DNA of 64,000 bases, taken from the NCBI GenBank assembly GCA_913043205.1, contig CAJWLF010000009.1, positions 1 to 64,000 on the forward strand, read 5' to 3'. The DNA comes from an uncultured Chloroflexota bacterium (GTDB lineage: Bacteria; Chloroflexota; UBA11872; VXNJ01). A program made the position numbers and the translations under genes. Every line of letters starts with the position of its first letter. Positions within the stretch are counted from its first letter, which is position 1. Below, one piece after another: positions 8,318-18,109 of this stretch. The notes below the pieces were generated by a model that made no database searches, was not told the DNA's origin, and saw only the letters and a list, made by a program, of their open reading frames with translations.

Positions 8318-10009
8318 ATGAGTAATCTGTTCAAACATCGCAGCTCAGTAATGACTGACGGGCCTGACAGGGCATTTGCAAGATCGTTTTTTAAGGCCAT
8401 TGGGTTTACTGATGAAGATCTTTCGAGACCAGTTGTTGGGGTTGCCCACATGTGGATTGAAACGATGCCCTGCAATTTCAATCAAAGAAGACTTGCGCAG
8501 CACGTAAAGGCAGGTGTTAGAGAAGCCGGTGGAATGCCGGTTGAAGTCAACACCATATCGGTTTCCGATGCGGTTTCGATGGGTACAGAAGGTATGAAGG
8601 CTTCTTTGGTAAGTCGTGAGCTCATTACAGACTCGATAGAGCTAGCCGCTCTAGGGCATTCGTTTGATGCATTGGTGGTCATAGTTGGATGCGATAAAAC
8701 TATTCCGGCAGGCGCTATGGCTCTTGCCCGCTTGAACATACCAGGAATAGTGCTGTATAGCGGGACTATCAATCCAGGAAAATTCAAAGGAAAAGATGTA
8801 AACATTCAAGATATGTTTGAGGCAGTGGGAGCGTTTAATGCTGACAAGATGTCAGCGGAAGACTTTAAATTGCTCGAAGACGTTGTTTGTCCAGGAGCAG
8901 GAGCCTGCGGAGGGCAATTTACGGCTAATACTATGGCTACGACATTGGAATTTATGGGCATAAGTCCCGCTGGCTTTAATGCGATTCCAGCTACCCATCC
9001 AGACAAAGATGATGCAGCTCGCCAAACAGGCCGAATGGTAATGGGTTTACTTGAGCAAGGTACATGCCCGAAAGACTTTATCACCCGAGAATCAATTGAA
9101 AACGCCATCGCTTCAGTGGCAGCTACAGCAGGATCCACCAATGGTGTACTGCACTTGTTGGCGATTGCAAATGAAGCGGGCATTCCTTTAGAACTAGAAG
9201 ATTTCGAGGAAATTTCGGAGCGAACCCCAGTAGTTGCCGATTTAAAGCCTGGTGGACAGTATGTAGCTAAGGACGTTTTCGACGCGGGAGGCCTTTCGTT
9301 AGTTATGCGGGAATTGGTCAAGAAAGACCTTCTTCATGACACGTCTAATGTGGATGGTAGAACTATATTTGAGATAGCCGCGGCTTCTGAAGAGGCATCG
9401 GGGCAAATGGTTATTAGAGATATTGAAAAGCCTATAAAACCTAGGGGTGGAATAGCAATACTTCGTGGTAATTTAGCACCGGATGGTTGTGTGGTTAAGC
9501 TCGCGGGCCATGAGCGTATGAAATTTACAGGGACTGCTCGTGTATTCGATTGTGAAGAAGATTGTTTTCAGGCGCATAAAGGTGGAAAGCTAAAGAAGGG
9601 GGATTTTGTGGTGATTCGCTATGAGGGACCCGCGGGAGGTCCTGGTATGCGAGAGATGTTGCAAGTTACCGCCGCTATAGCTGGGTCTGGAATAGAGGAA
9701 GATATTGCTCTAATGACTGATGGGCGTTTTTCTGGGGCAACACGTGGATTGTCGGTAGGGCATGTTGCTCCCGAAGCCGCACATGGCGGACCTATTGCTG
9801 TTATCCGCGATGGGGATACGATTGTATTAGATGTAGAGCAACATAACTTGTCAGTCGACTTAACTGATGACGAGATCAATGCGCGAATGTCTGACTGGCA
9901 AATGCCAGAGCCTTCTTACACATCAGGTGTGATGGCCAAATATGCCTCTTTAGTATCCTCTGCCAGTGAAGGTGCGATTACAAAACCTAAGTTTAACGGT
10001 CATATTTAA
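8318..10009 (+). CDS. ilvD: Dihydroxy-acid dehydratase (IlvD/Edd family)
   Basis: Iron-sulfur dehydratase of 563 residues. IlvD converts 2,3-dihydroxy-isovalerate or -methylvalerate to the 2-keto acid in valine/isoleucine synthesis. Three candidate cluster cysteines are visible: C52 in MPCNFN, the Cys of GCDKTIPAG, and the [15 protein letters not shown] cysteine. Other conserved blocks are [10 protein letters not shown] and [15 protein letters not shown] near the C-terminus. Length and motifs fit true IlvD, but no other ilv gene is adjacent and many neighbours are sugar-acid enzymes, so activity on a sugar acid cannot be excluded. The ATG start is clear. Divergently transcribed from the Gfo/Idh gene. 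Confidence 0.92.
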   Translation: MSNLFKHRSSVMTDGPDRAFARSFFKAIGFTDEDLSRPVVGVAHMWIETMPCNFNQRRLAQHVKAGVREAGGMPVEVNTISVSDAVSMGTEGMKASLVSRELITDSIELAALGHSFDALVVIVGCDKTIPAGAMALARLNIPGIVLYSGTINPGKFKGKDVNIQDMFEAVGAFNADKMSAEDFKLLEDVVCPGAGACGGQFTANTMATTLEFMGISPAGFNAIPATHPDKDDAARQTGRMVMGLLEQGTCPKDFITRESIENAIASVAATAGSTNGVLHLLAIANEAGIPLELEDFEEISERTPVVADLKPGGQYVAKDVFDAGGLSLVMRELVKKDLLHDTSNVDGRTIFEIAAASEEASGQMVIRDIEKPIKPRGGIAILRGNLAPDGCVVKLAGHERMKFTGTARVFDCEEDCFQAHKGGKLKKGDFVVIRYEGPAGGPGMREMLQVTAAIAGSGIEEDIALMTDGRFSGATRGLSVGHVAPEAAHGGPIAVIRDGDTIVLDVEQHNLSVDLTDDEINARMSDWQMPEPSYTSGVMAKYASLVSSASEGAITKPKFNGHI

Positions 10010-10054
10010 CCCGCAGCCTTGTGCTATCTGCGTTTTATTTGGCTTGATTATCGA

Positions 10055-12592
10055 TTAAAGATTGTCCATTGCGTTTCGTTGTCTTGAAAGACGGTCAGCT
10101 CGAGAGTCAGTAAAGTGCTTGATCCCATCAATAATTGATTTAGGGTCGAGTCTTGAATCTCGGATGACATCTTCTTCGCTTCCACCGCTTCTCCAACGGT
10201 CATCGAAGTCTGAAGACAGCGAAAACTCTTCGGCTAACGGTCCCAGATTAGACAATGGTGGCACACGTTTGGTCATTGTGGTGATGAACATACAATCGAA
10301 GCGATCGGAGTCTGACAGTATTTGTCGTTGGTAAGATGCTGGTTGTAGTCGCAACAAATCTTCGCTTATGACGGCTACGATTCGCACATTAATTTTTTCG
10401 GATTCTAGTTGCGGTATTGTACTGACAAGATTGTTGGTTGAACTAGAACCTTGGACATATACAGTGCCCATCGGCGGTTGATCTGGAGAGTAATCTCTGA
10501 TTATGTACGCACCTTTTGCAGCAGCTCTAATGTCCGTATCTGCAAATTTAGATCGATCAGCCACGTTGAAATCAGGGCGGGCGACATGTATAACGATAAC
10601 CCCAGCTTCTTTTGTGCGTGCGGCGTGATTAACTGCGGAAAAATATCCGGGTGCAACATCGTTATAATCCCAGAAGTATAGGTTTAACACCTGTCCGCGA
10701 GGGAATAATGTCCACACATGGGGCGCGAATATTCCGAAATGTGTTCTAGCGTCTGCTGCCGTTTCTGGTCCGGAATGGCCAGCTAATATTGTAACTACTC
10801 CCATGGCAAATGGGCTGTCTTGATTCTGTTGGCTAAACACTCGTATTGGTGTGTACATCAGAGGAGTGAAAGCCCCGTAAGTGCCTGATAGCCCCCACAG
10901 TCCAGAGTGCACTGTAGGGTCTTGAGACATAGTCTGGCTGGCTAAACCAGCGATGGTGGCTGCATTTCCGGCCTCTTGAATCGCTCCTTTAAGTCTGGTC
11001 CCTCCCGGGTTTGATTCTGGATCATAAACCCCTGCAAAGTGTGCGTTATCAACGTTGATTGAGTCTGACAGGTCTGCTGCTAGCGTGTAGAAGCGGTTGT
11101 TCGTGACGAAGTTTAGCCATTTGCCCACCTCTGAGATTGCACGTCGAGTACCCGCCTTATCTCCAGACTTGCGGAACAATGATATTGTTTGGTCTGATCC
11201 TGCAGCTGTCACGTTCTGTGGATCGATTGGTAAATTATCAGGAGCCAAACGTTCGTCCAAAAATGGATTAGCGTCTGTAGACAGTCGGGTCTCTATATTT
11301 GATTCGACTGTGCCCGCAATGTTGACCAGTCGATTTGCTATCCACTCCCCTAAATTTGAGTCCTTATCCATCACCGATAGGGCAATGTCAATGTTTGTTT
11401 TGAATTCAATTAAGCGAGCGTGCTCGCTTTCCGGTGTACCGTCACGTATGCCACTAAAGGTGACTCCGAAATGGTTCTCATAGCTTTCTGCTAGAGCGAT
11501 GAAGTAGTCGCTGTTCATCTTCATTGTGTATGGGTGGCTGGGGAAACCTACTAATTGTTCGTGATTTCCAATTTTTCCATTGGAAGTGACGGGCCACCAT
11601 CCCTTTGTCGTGTTGCCGACCACAATAAATGGACGCTTGTCGCTGAAAGGGGCATCTTCCATAGTCTTGAAGGCAGCAACTATCTGGTCAATATCATTAC
11701 CGTCTTCCAGCTCTAGAACCTTCCAGCCGTAACTGGTCCACTGATTTAAGATGTCATATCCAACATATTTGTCGTCTATAACTCCGCCCAGCAACTTGTC
11801 GTCGATGCCTGCGTTATTGTATGAGAGCAGTATCCTTAAACGCTTCCCTACCTTCTGTGCCAGAGCTATGGATTTGAGTTCTTGTGCGTGTCCTTCTGTC
11901 ATAGCAAACTCGCCTTCGAGCGCCATCACTTTTTTGTTTTTCGGAGCTGATATGGCATCCCAGAACATGGCCTTTCCTGCCGCGGTAGACAGACCTATGC
12001 CTGATGGTCCACCATTGACGTCATTTGTCATATCGGTGGATTCGGAGTGTCCGGCCAAAGCCTTGATTCCTCTGATTTTGGCGTCAGCAAAAGAGGGGTG
12101 CCCGCTTAAATCGTTGTCTTCTAACAAGGTTTCTAGTGCGTTCGCTCCGCGGCGAAATCCTAGTGCGTCTATGGCGAAAATACCCTGATCAAAAGACACC
12201 TTGTATTGGTCGTCGCCGGTGCGGTTATGCTGTTTACGCATGGCTTCGTTGAGGACCATCCATAGGGCATACCCACTTGGTATATTGTGACCGCCGGCCA
12301 ACATGAAGTTGTCAGAATATGGATGTTTAGGCTGACGTATGTCATAGCTAAGGCCGCCTAGCTCAGGTCCTGCCAGGTGTGCAGCCACGTTATATGGGGT
12401 GTAAGCAAGAGGGCCACCGAAATGACCGGTTTGAGCGTAATTTCCTAACAGCACTAAAATCATGGCCGTCATGAAAGAGACATCATCAAGCTGCTCTCTA
12501 TCGTGACTAGGTATGTTTACATTTAATGGACGGCGTGCTCCATTTTCATCTAGCTGATGTATCTGTACCTTATGCGTATCTGTTTGGGACAT
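10055..12592 (-). CDS. Divergent transketolase-like thiamine-diphosphate enzyme
   Basis: An 845-residue protein with the domain order of transketolase: an N-terminal PP-type domain (GHFGGPLAYTPYN, GGHNIPSGYALW), a middle Pyr-type domain (GHSGPETAADARTHFGI) and a C-terminal domain (GGSEEDVIRDSRLD). It is ~180 residues longer than ordinary transketolases. The thiamine-diphosphate motif that normally begins G-D-G reads G-E-F (LEGEFAMTEGHAQE) and ends with the expected asparagines (LLSYNNAGID). It may be a specialised ketolase or a related enzyme; the reaction is not established. ATG 12590-12592 follows AGGAGA and is preferred to a start at 12634. Confidence 0.75.
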   Translation of the reverse strand: MSQTDTHKVQIHQLDENGARRPLNVNIPSHDREQLDDVSFMTAMILVLLGNYAQTGHFGGPLAYTPYNVAAHLAGPELGGLSYDIRQPKHPYSDNFMLAGGHNIPSGYALWMVLNEAMRKQHNRTGDDQYKVSFDQGIFAIDALGFRRGANALETLLEDNDLSGHPSFADAKIRGIKALAGHSESTDMTNDVNGGPSGIGLSTAAGKAMFWDAISAPKNKKVMALEGEFAMTEGHAQELKSIALAQKVGKRLRILLSYNNAGIDDKLLGGVIDDKYVGYDILNQWTSYGWKVLELEDGNDIDQIVAAFKTMEDAPFSDKRPFIVVGNTTKGWWPVTSNGKIGNHEQLVGFPSHPYTMKMNSDYFIALAESYENHFGVTFSGIRDGTPESEHARLIEFKTNIDIALSVMDKDSNLGEWIANRLVNIAGTVESNIETRLSTDANPFLDERLAPDNLPIDPQNVTAAGSDQTISLFRKSGDKAGTRRAISEVGKWLNFVTNNRFYTLAADLSDSINVDNAHFAGVYDPESNPGGTRLKGAIQEAGNAATIAGLASQTMSQDPTVHSGLWGLSGTYGAFTPLMYTPIRVFSQQNQDSPFAMGVVTILAGHSGPETAADARTHFGIFAPHVWTLFPRGQVLNLYFWDYNDVAPGYFSAVNHAARTKEAGVIVIHVARPDFNVADRSKFADTDIRAAAKGAYIIRDYSPDQPPMGTVYVQGSSSTNNLVSTIPQLESEKINVRIVAVISEDLLRLQPASYQRQILSDSDRFDCMFITTMTKRVPPLSNLGPLAEEFSLSSDFDDRWRSGGSEEDVIRDSRLDPKSIIDGIKHFTDSRADRLSRQRNAMDNL

Positions 12593-12995
12593 ATAAAGGG
12601 TCTCCTCTTCAACACGTGGTCTGATTTTCCGCAAAGTTTTGGATTTGGATTTATCAAGTCTGCCCTTACATAACGAAACACGAAACTAAGTTCCATGAGG
12701 GCTTCCTTACAGCAGCAGATAATAGCCTGAAAACTCTGTTTTTGGGCGTAATTTGTTTTATAGGCTTGGAACACAGCGATGGTTTAGAGGGAAAACGATA
12801 TCTGATAATAGGCAATATTGTGATAAAGCTTGGGCATGCACTTAATTCATGAATGAGGATGCCAAGTAATATTAGATGCGATAGCTAAGCTGCTTCGCCA
12901 CAGTCGATATTTGGATACTGCCTGTTAGTCGAAAGCAAAACTAAGCATAAGGAAAAGCTATGTCCATGGCTGGTACAGAGGGCATACTGTTACGA
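12593..12995. other. Intergenic region upstream of the transketolase-like gene
   Basis: Non-coding by inspection. Short open frames here have no ribosome-binding site or family resemblance. It must hold the promoter of the minus-strand transketolase-like gene, but I could not identify a convincing -35/-10 pair. It contains one perfect 10-base palindrome at 12845-12854 (listed separately). Confidence 0.4.
12845..12854. promoter_or_regulatory. Palindromic operator candidate ATTCATGAAT
   Basis: Perfect 10-base inverted repeat in the intergenic region between the transketolase-like and MFS genes. The same 10 bases form the core of a 16-base palindrome between gltB and the thiolase gene (24283-24298). 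Sharing suggests a common regulator; no regulator gene is adjacent, so this is weak. Confidence 0.25.
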
Positions 12996-12996
12996 A

Positions 12997-13113
12997 CCTT
13001 CAAAAAAGGGGGCTTGTCCAGCTTTCCGGAATAACTGAGGCGTAACCCCGCCTGTAGTAACAGTTAATTTGAAGGCCGTCCGGTCTAGGCCGCAAGGCTT
13101 GGACCGGACTTTT
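12997..13113 (+). ncRNA. Candidate structured leader RNA or small RNA with pseudoknot and terminator
   Basis: Nested complementary segments are visible. CCTTCAAA (12997-13004) pairs with TTTGAAGG (13068-13075). Inside it AACTG (13033-13037) pairs with CAGTT (13061-13065), enclosing AGGCG (13038-13042) paired with CGCCT (13049-13053). The hairpin loop carries CCC (13046-13048), able to pair with GGGGG at 13008-13012 as a pseudoknot. A long terminator hairpin follows at 13078-13113. The organisation looks like a riboswitch/attenuator for the downstream MFS gene, or a self-contained small RNA. I do not recognise a known class. Confidence 0.45.
13078..13113 (+). terminator. Rho-independent terminator with GCAA tetraloop
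   Basis: A 14-base-pair stem (13078-13091 with 13096-13109, two G-T wobbles) is closed by a GCAA tetraloop at 13092-13095 and followed by TTTT (13110-13113). It lies 173 bases upstream of the MFS start on the same strand, with no protein gene before it in that direction. It therefore most likely ends a small RNA or acts as an attenuator. Confidence 0.7.
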
Positions 13114-13286
13114 AAATACTTGGATCCTCCTCTGATTTGCGCAACCTGGGTCAGGGCTAAAGGTTCAAGTGCGTGCGCTAGTAGTCTTCAGAATGATAAA
13201 CAGGAAATTTTGGCAATGCGTGAGATACTTAGGCCTTGGCAGATATAAGTTAGTCTTTAACTGTATGTACTCGTGTCGCTGGATAG

Positions 13287-14504
13287 GTGGCCAAAATCAA
13301 CGAAGTAACAAAATATTCAACCAGAAGCGTAATGCGTTCTCTAGCGATCCCACTATTCATCCCATCATTTTTCTTGTTTGTTGGGCAAGGAATGTTACTA
13401 CCGCTTATCCCTATATTTGCTGGCTCCTTTACGGATAGTTTCGCTCTTATATCGGTTGCGATCGCTGCTGCACATCTAGGTAATTTGCTTTCCGACATCC
13501 CTGTTGGAGTGATTTTATCTCACGTCTCTAATCGATCTGTAATGTTGTTTGGGTGTGCTTTGCTGGCTGTTTGCTCAGTGGGTCTCGCTTTATCTGAGTC
13601 GTTAGGGATAATTCTAGTTATTCGCTTTGCAGCCGGATTAGGATTGGCCGCATTTTTTCTTTCCCAGATAACGTCCATTGCTGAAATTGTGCATGGTTAC
13701 AATCGAGGTAGGGTGGTGTCTAGTTTCGGTGGAGTTATGAGGATTGGCATGTTTGTCGGGCCAACCTTGGTCGGGTTGGCAGTATCTTCACTTGGCGTTA
13801 GAGGGTGTATACATCTCTCAGGGATAATGGCATTTATAGCATTTTTAATTGTGCTTTTGGCACCGGCGCCTCAGGGAGACAATCCGAGTTCCTCATCTAA
13901 ATCACTACGGCAAAGTATTGGTAGTCTAAAGACGTTCTCATCTCCATTAATCGCGTCTGCTGCTGTAGGATCACTCCTGCTAATGCTCATTCGTAGCTCT
14001 AGGCTTGCAATAGTGCCTGTATACGGAGCCTTTGCGCTGGATTTGGACGTGGAAACCGTAGGGTTCATTACTGGGATCTCTGGGGCCATAGATATGACGC
14101 TCTTCCCACTGGCTGGATTTGTCATGGACAAATTGGGGCGGAAATATGCTGCAATTCCGTCTCTGCTTGTAATGTCGGTGGGTATGATCATGGTGGCTTT
14201 ATCTGGTTCTGCTGTAATGCTGGTATTGGCAGCTGCGGTATTGGGCCTTGGTAATGGACTAGGGTCTGGTGCGATGATGACCTTGGGGACTGATTTGGCC
14301 CCTCCCCAAAGCCGCAGTGAATTTATAGGGGCTTGGAGGGTTATAGGAGGAGGAGGAGCCCTTGCCGGGCCTATGATGGTAGGAGGCTTTGCTGACTTGG
14401 TAGGATTAGTGTCGGCATCTCTGGTTATTGCTGGAGTTGGGGCCGTTAGTGCTGTGTTTTTTCATAAAGCGGTGCCTGAAACTTTAACAAAGGATACAGG
14501 CTGA
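13287..14504 (+). CDS. Major facilitator superfamily (MFS) transporter
   Basis: A 405-residue polytopic membrane protein with about 12 hydrophobic segments. The first loop carries SDIPVGVILSHVSNRSVMLFG, a form of the MFS motif A region (G-x3-D/S-R), repeated in the second half as AGFVMDKLGRKYAAIPSLLV. The SRSEFIGAWRVIGGGGALAGP stretch resembles multidrug/sugar exporters. Substrate unknown. The GTG start is preceded directly by an in-frame stop codon, and its Shine-Dalgarno sequence is weak. ATG at 13332 is an alternative. The structured RNA and terminator upstream may control it. It runs in the same direction as the SMP-30, CocE and isomerase genes. Confidence 0.88.
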   Translation: MAKINEVTKYSTRSVMRSLAIPLFIPSFFLFVGQGMLLPLIPIFAGSFTDSFALISVAIAAAHLGNLLSDIPVGVILSHVSNRSVMLFGCALLAVCSVGLALSESLGIILVIRFAAGLGLAAFFLSQITSIAEIVHGYNRGRVVSSFGGVMRIGMFVGPTLVGLAVSSLGVRGCIHLSGIMAFIAFLIVLLAPAPQGDNPSSSSKSLRQSIGSLKTFSSPLIASAAVGSLLLMLIRSSRLAIVPVYGAFALDLDVETVGFITGISGAIDMTLFPLAGFVMDKLGRKYAAIPSLLVMSVGMIMVALSGSAVMLVLAAAVLGLGNGLGSGAMMTLGTDLAPPQSRSEFIGAWRVIGGGGALAGPMMVGGFADLVGLVSASLVIAGVGAVSAVFFHKAVPETLTKDTG

Positions 14505-14601
14505 CAATTGTTATGTTAGAGATATCATGTCATGGTGAGACATCATATGCCGGCTATATTTGATTAACTGACGAGATGAACAAAAGATTGGATGAACTAC
14601 A

Positions 14602-15468
14602 TTGAGTTGGGAATTTGAAATTCTTGAACAAGGCTATAACTTGAGTGAAGGCCCTGCTTGGGATGGTAAATCACTGCTATTTACAGATATTAACAATAGT
14701 AGGATTATGCGATATGACCCTGACACGGCAGAATCTACAGTTTTTCATGACGACACAGCGCGAACAAACGGCTTGATGATTGCTGAAGATGGTCGCCTTT
14801 ATGGGTGCTCACAAAATAGACGTTCTGTAGTTAGGTTTGAAATCGATGGGGAAGTGACAGTGTTGGCAGGTGAATTTGAAGGGAAACAATTGAACAGTCC
14901 CAATGATTTAGCGATAGATAAATCAGGTAGGATATGGTTTACGGACCCTAGATATGACGATTTGACACCGCCTGAAGAATTGGACCATCGATCTGTCTAC
15001 CGATTGGATCCATGTGACAACGATGATTGGTCTATAACGCGAGTGACCTATGACACTACTAGGCCAAATGGAATTCTGGTATCCCTCGACCAATCGGAGC
15101 TATTTGTTTCTAATGCAGGTCGCGATCCGGACGAGCCGAAAGAGCTTCGGTCATATCCAATCAGGAGGGATGGTTCGTTGGGTCAGCATCGAGTTGTTCA
15201 CAACTTTTTCCCGTATAGGGCTATTGACGGAATGTGTTGGGATTCAGAAGGCAACATCATTGCGACATCAGGGAGACGCTCATCAGGGCCTGGTCCGATG
15301 ATATATGTGATAGAGCAGTCAGGGCGAATAGTAGAGACACACCCGTTGCCGGTTGACAATCCGACTAACTGCACATTTGCAGGACCTGAACTGACTGATT
15401 TGTATGTGACTAGTATCGGCGGAGATCTCTTGCGGGCCCATACGGATAGGCAAGGGGTGGCATTCTAA
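14602..15468 (+). CDS. SMP-30/gluconolactonase/LRE family protein
   Basis: A 288-residue six-bladed beta-propeller of the SMP-30/gluconolactonase family, which hydrolyses sugar lactones with a bound divalent metal. Seen: EGPAWDGKSLLFTDINNSRIMRYD (metal-binding Glu after the first strand), SPNDLAIDKSGRIWFTDPRYD (the conserved Asn-Asp pair), PNGILVSLDQSELFVSNAG, and DGMCWDSEGNIIATSG, whose Asp is the usual fourth ligand. No signal peptide, so cytoplasmic. TTG start with a GGA-type ribosome site. With the following hydrolase and sugar isomerase genes it forms a probable sugar-acid or ester catabolic group. Confidence 0.9.
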   Translation: MSWEFEILEQGYNLSEGPAWDGKSLLFTDINNSRIMRYDPDTAESTVFHDDTARTNGLMIAEDGRLYGCSQNRRSVVRFEIDGEVTVLAGEFEGKQLNSPNDLAIDKSGRIWFTDPRYDDLTPPEELDHRSVYRLDPCDNDDWSITRVTYDTTRPNGILVSLDQSELFVSNAGRDPDEPKELRSYPIRRDGSLGQHRVVHNFFPYRAIDGMCWDSEGNIIATSGRRSSGPGPMIYVIEQSGRIVETHPLPVDNPTNCTFAGPELTDLYVTSIGGDLLRAHTDRQGVAF

Positions 15469-15553
15469 TAGCAATGATTTCTATCGAAGTTCAGAGCTTC
15501 AATCAGCGTTTAAGTTGTGGTGATCGGGGGGAGATCTGAATTACAGATTTCAA

Positions 15554-17200
15554 ATGGATGAGCGCGTTCCTATGAGGGACAGTATTGAATTATCCACAGA
15601 TGTATATCTTCCGGACATCGAAGGCCAATTCCCTACCGTTTTGATTCGCACCCCTTACGGCAACAGTCATGATAGTCGGGTTAGGAAGGCGCTAAATCTG
15701 TGTAGTACTGGATATGCTGTGGCCATTCAGGATGTCAGAGGAAGATGGGATTCTGACGGTGAATGGAATCCGTGGCATTGTGAGCGCAATGATGGTGAGG
15801 ACACAATACATTGGCTGTCTCAGCAAGCGTGGTGCAACACCCGAATAGGAATGATTGGTTCTTCTTATTCCGCTTTTACTCAGTGGGAGGCAGCCCGGTC
15901 TGGAGCAGAACATTTGAAATGTATTATTCCTAGAGTGGCTCCATCCGATATTTATTCAGGGGTTTACTATCGGCAAGGTGCATTTCAACTTTTCACTGCA
16001 TTGGGTTGGTCATTACAAAATTACAGGAAATCTCAGCAACCTATTGAAATGTATGATTGGGAATCTTTGCTAATGTCTCTTCCATTGATGGATATGGACA
16101 AAGTTTCTGGTAAATCGATCGAGTTTTTTCGCGATTGGCTTAAGCACGACAAGTTCGATGATTTCTGGGAAAGAATAGATTTGCAATCGTCTTGTGAGGT
16201 TCAGATTCCAGTACTGAGTATTGGCGGTTGGTATGACTTGTTTGCGGATGGTACAGTCGCGAATTTTTTAGAGATGCGAAGCGATCAAGCGGTGTCGAAT
16301 GAATTCAATAAACTGATCATGGGGCCATGGGCTCACCCCTTGGAAAATCAATCGCAATTGGGGGACATGGAATTTGGGAGTACCGCACATTTTGACTTAG
16401 ACGATCTTGAAAATAAATGGCTGGACAGATGGCTAAAGGGGGAACATAACGAGATAGAAAAAATGGCGCCGGTCACGGTATTTGTGATGGGTGCAAACCA
16501 GTGGAAAGAAGAGTCCGAATGGCCCCCACAGAGGTCTCATAACCAGCGGCTCTACCTGCATTCAGATGGCCAAGCCAATACTGTTAATGGCGATGGTGTT
16601 TTGTCTTTTGATGCTCCCAGTGACGACGAGTATGACGAATTCACTTACGATCCAAAGGATCCAGTACCAACGTTGGGGGGTAATACGTGTTGTTTTCCTG
16701 AATTGGTGCCTTGGGGACCTAAAGATCAGCAAGAACTGGAATGTCGCTCTGACATATTATGTTACACAAGCGCTGTGTTGGAAGAAGGGTTGGAAATTAT
16801 GGGGATGGTAACCGTTGTTATTCATGCGTCATCAGACGCCGTGAGCACAGACTTTACAGCCAAACTTATTGATGTTTATCCGTTTGGAGAATCATTCAAC
16901 GTAGTTGATGGAATAGTACGGGCGACATGCCGCGACACTTGTCTTGATCCAAATTTAATCGAGCCTGGTGAGGTATATAAATATCAGATTGAGCTAGGTC
17001 CTACGGCGATCGTCTTTAGAAAAGGGCATCGTATACGATTGCACATATCATCCAGCAACTTTCCGCGTTTTGATCGTAATTTGAACACGGGTGATGATTT
17101 TGCTTTTGGCTCAGAATGTTCTGTTGCACATCAACGCGTCTATCATTCAGAAGCTCGGCCATCGTACGTGTTATTGCCTGTAACTGGCAATGGACAATAA
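15554..17200 (+). CDS. CocE/NonD (X-Pro dipeptidyl-peptidase S15) family hydrolase
   Basis: A 548-residue serine hydrolase of the CocE/NonD family. The N-terminal alpha/beta hydrolase shows VPMRDSIELSTDVYLP, RTPYGNS, QDVRGRWDSDGEW and a nucleophile elbow GSSYSA (usual GxSYxG, with Ala last). The catalytic Asp is expected in GGWYDLF and the His in GPWAHPLE. The C-terminal ~220 residues are the jelly-roll domain ending with HRIRLHISSSNFPRFDRN. Members cleave acyl esters, amides or peptides. ATG 15554 is used, but the strong GGGGGGAG at 15526-15533 is too far from it; an in-frame CTG at 15536 lies nearer. Confidence 0.9.
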   Translation: MDERVPMRDSIELSTDVYLPDIEGQFPTVLIRTPYGNSHDSRVRKALNLCSTGYAVAIQDVRGRWDSDGEWNPWHCERNDGEDTIHWLSQQAWCNTRIGMIGSSYSAFTQWEAARSGAEHLKCIIPRVAPSDIYSGVYYRQGAFQLFTALGWSLQNYRKSQQPIEMYDWESLLMSLPLMDMDKVSGKSIEFFRDWLKHDKFDDFWERIDLQSSCEVQIPVLSIGGWYDLFADGTVANFLEMRSDQAVSNEFNKLIMGPWAHPLENQSQLGDMEFGSTAHFDLDDLENKWLDRWLKGEHNEIEKMAPVTVFVMGANQWKEESEWPPQRSHNQRLYLHSDGQANTVNGDGVLSFDAPSDDEYDEFTYDPKDPVPTLGGNTCCFPELVPWGPKDQQELECRSDILCYTSAVLEEGLEIMGMVTVVIHASSDAVSTDFTAKLIDVYPFGESFNVVDGIVRATCRDTCLDPNLIEPGEVYKYQIELGPTAIVFRKGHRIRLHISSSNFPRFDRNLNTGDDFAFGSECSVAHQRVYHSEARPSYVLLPVTGNGQ

Positions 17201-17215
17201 CTCATTGAGGAAGTG

Positions 17216-18034
17216 ATGAAATTAGGCTTTAGCACTTGGGGAATGCCCGAAGTTAATATTGAAGATGCAATTCCAGTTCTTGCAACCATTGGCTATCAAG
17301 GAATAGAACTAACTGTACTTGAGCGTTGGTCAACTAGTTTGGAATCTCTGGATCATGATCGCAAAAATGCTATACGCAGGCTTTATAGTGAACACGGTGT
17401 GGATTTACCCGCCATTGCCGCTCATTCTCCTCTTACGTCGGACCAAACTGATATTCACAATCAAAGTATATGGAGAATATTAGGGGCCATTGAATTGGCT
17501 TTGGAGCTTGCTCCGGATTCTCCTCCTGTCATTAATACGACTGTAGGAGGTGAACAGGGGGAATGGAAAAGCAAGCGGCAATTGATTGTGGATAGAGTAG
17601 GGAGATTGTGTGATGAGGCAGAACAAGCTGGTGTGTTAATTGCTATGGAGCCACATATTGGATCTGCTATTCATACACCAGTACAGATGATTGAATTAAT
17701 CGAGTCTGTAGAATCTGGTGCACTGCGAGTGAATTTTGACTACAGTCATTTTTTGGCACAGGGTATGGTTCTAGAGAAATGCGTTGATTTGTTGGCATCG
17801 TATACTGTCCATACACATTTGAAGGGTGTTGATGGGAGATGGCCGGATTTTCAATTCTTGACTCCGGGAGAAGATGAATATTGCTATGCGCATGAGATGC
17901 AGTTGATGACAGAAGCCGGATATTCTGGCTACTTTACAGCAGAAGTTTCTATACAGGTGCAGTCGAGAGTTGGTTATGACCCATTTGCACATGCCAGATT
18001 AGCCTTTGATGCAATGACACGTCGCTCCGTATAG
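17216..18034 (+). CDS. Sugar phosphate isomerase/epimerase (xylose isomerase-like TIM barrel)
   Basis: A 272-residue AP-endonuclease-2 type TIM barrel acting on sugars or cyclitols (IolE/IolH or tagatose-epimerase-like). Metal-ligand positions are visible as the Glu of AMEPHIGS, Asp/His in NFDYSHFL, His in HTHLKGV and Glu in TAEVSIQV. ATG 17216 is 6 bases from GAGG; the GTG directly before it is too close. It starts 15 bases after the CocE hydrolase stop, so the two are probably co-transcribed. The exact substrate is unknown; the nearby Gfo/Idh and lactonase genes support a sugar or inositol-like pathway. Confidence 0.87.
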   Translation: MKLGFSTWGMPEVNIEDAIPVLATIGYQGIELTVLERWSTSLESLDHDRKNAIRRLYSEHGVDLPAIAAHSPLTSDQTDIHNQSIWRILGAIELALELAPDSPPVINTTVGGEQGEWKSKRQLIVDRVGRLCDEAEQAGVLIAMEPHIGSAIHTPVQMIELIESVESGALRVNFDYSHFLAQGMVLEKCVDLLASYTVHTHLKGVDGRWPDFQFLTPGEDEYCYAHEMQLMTEAGYSGYFTAEVSIQVQSRVGYDPFAHARLAFDAMTRRSV

Positions 18035-18109
18035 ACAGGTCGGGAATCGTAGCTCAAAACATGTACAGAGGATTTGCCAGTATTCTCATAAGTGGAACGG
18101 AATTGTTAT

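Noticed and set aside
12550-12774. 74-codon minus-strand frame upstream of the transketolase-like gene
   Set aside because: Overlaps the gene start in another frame and shows no domain or ribosome site.
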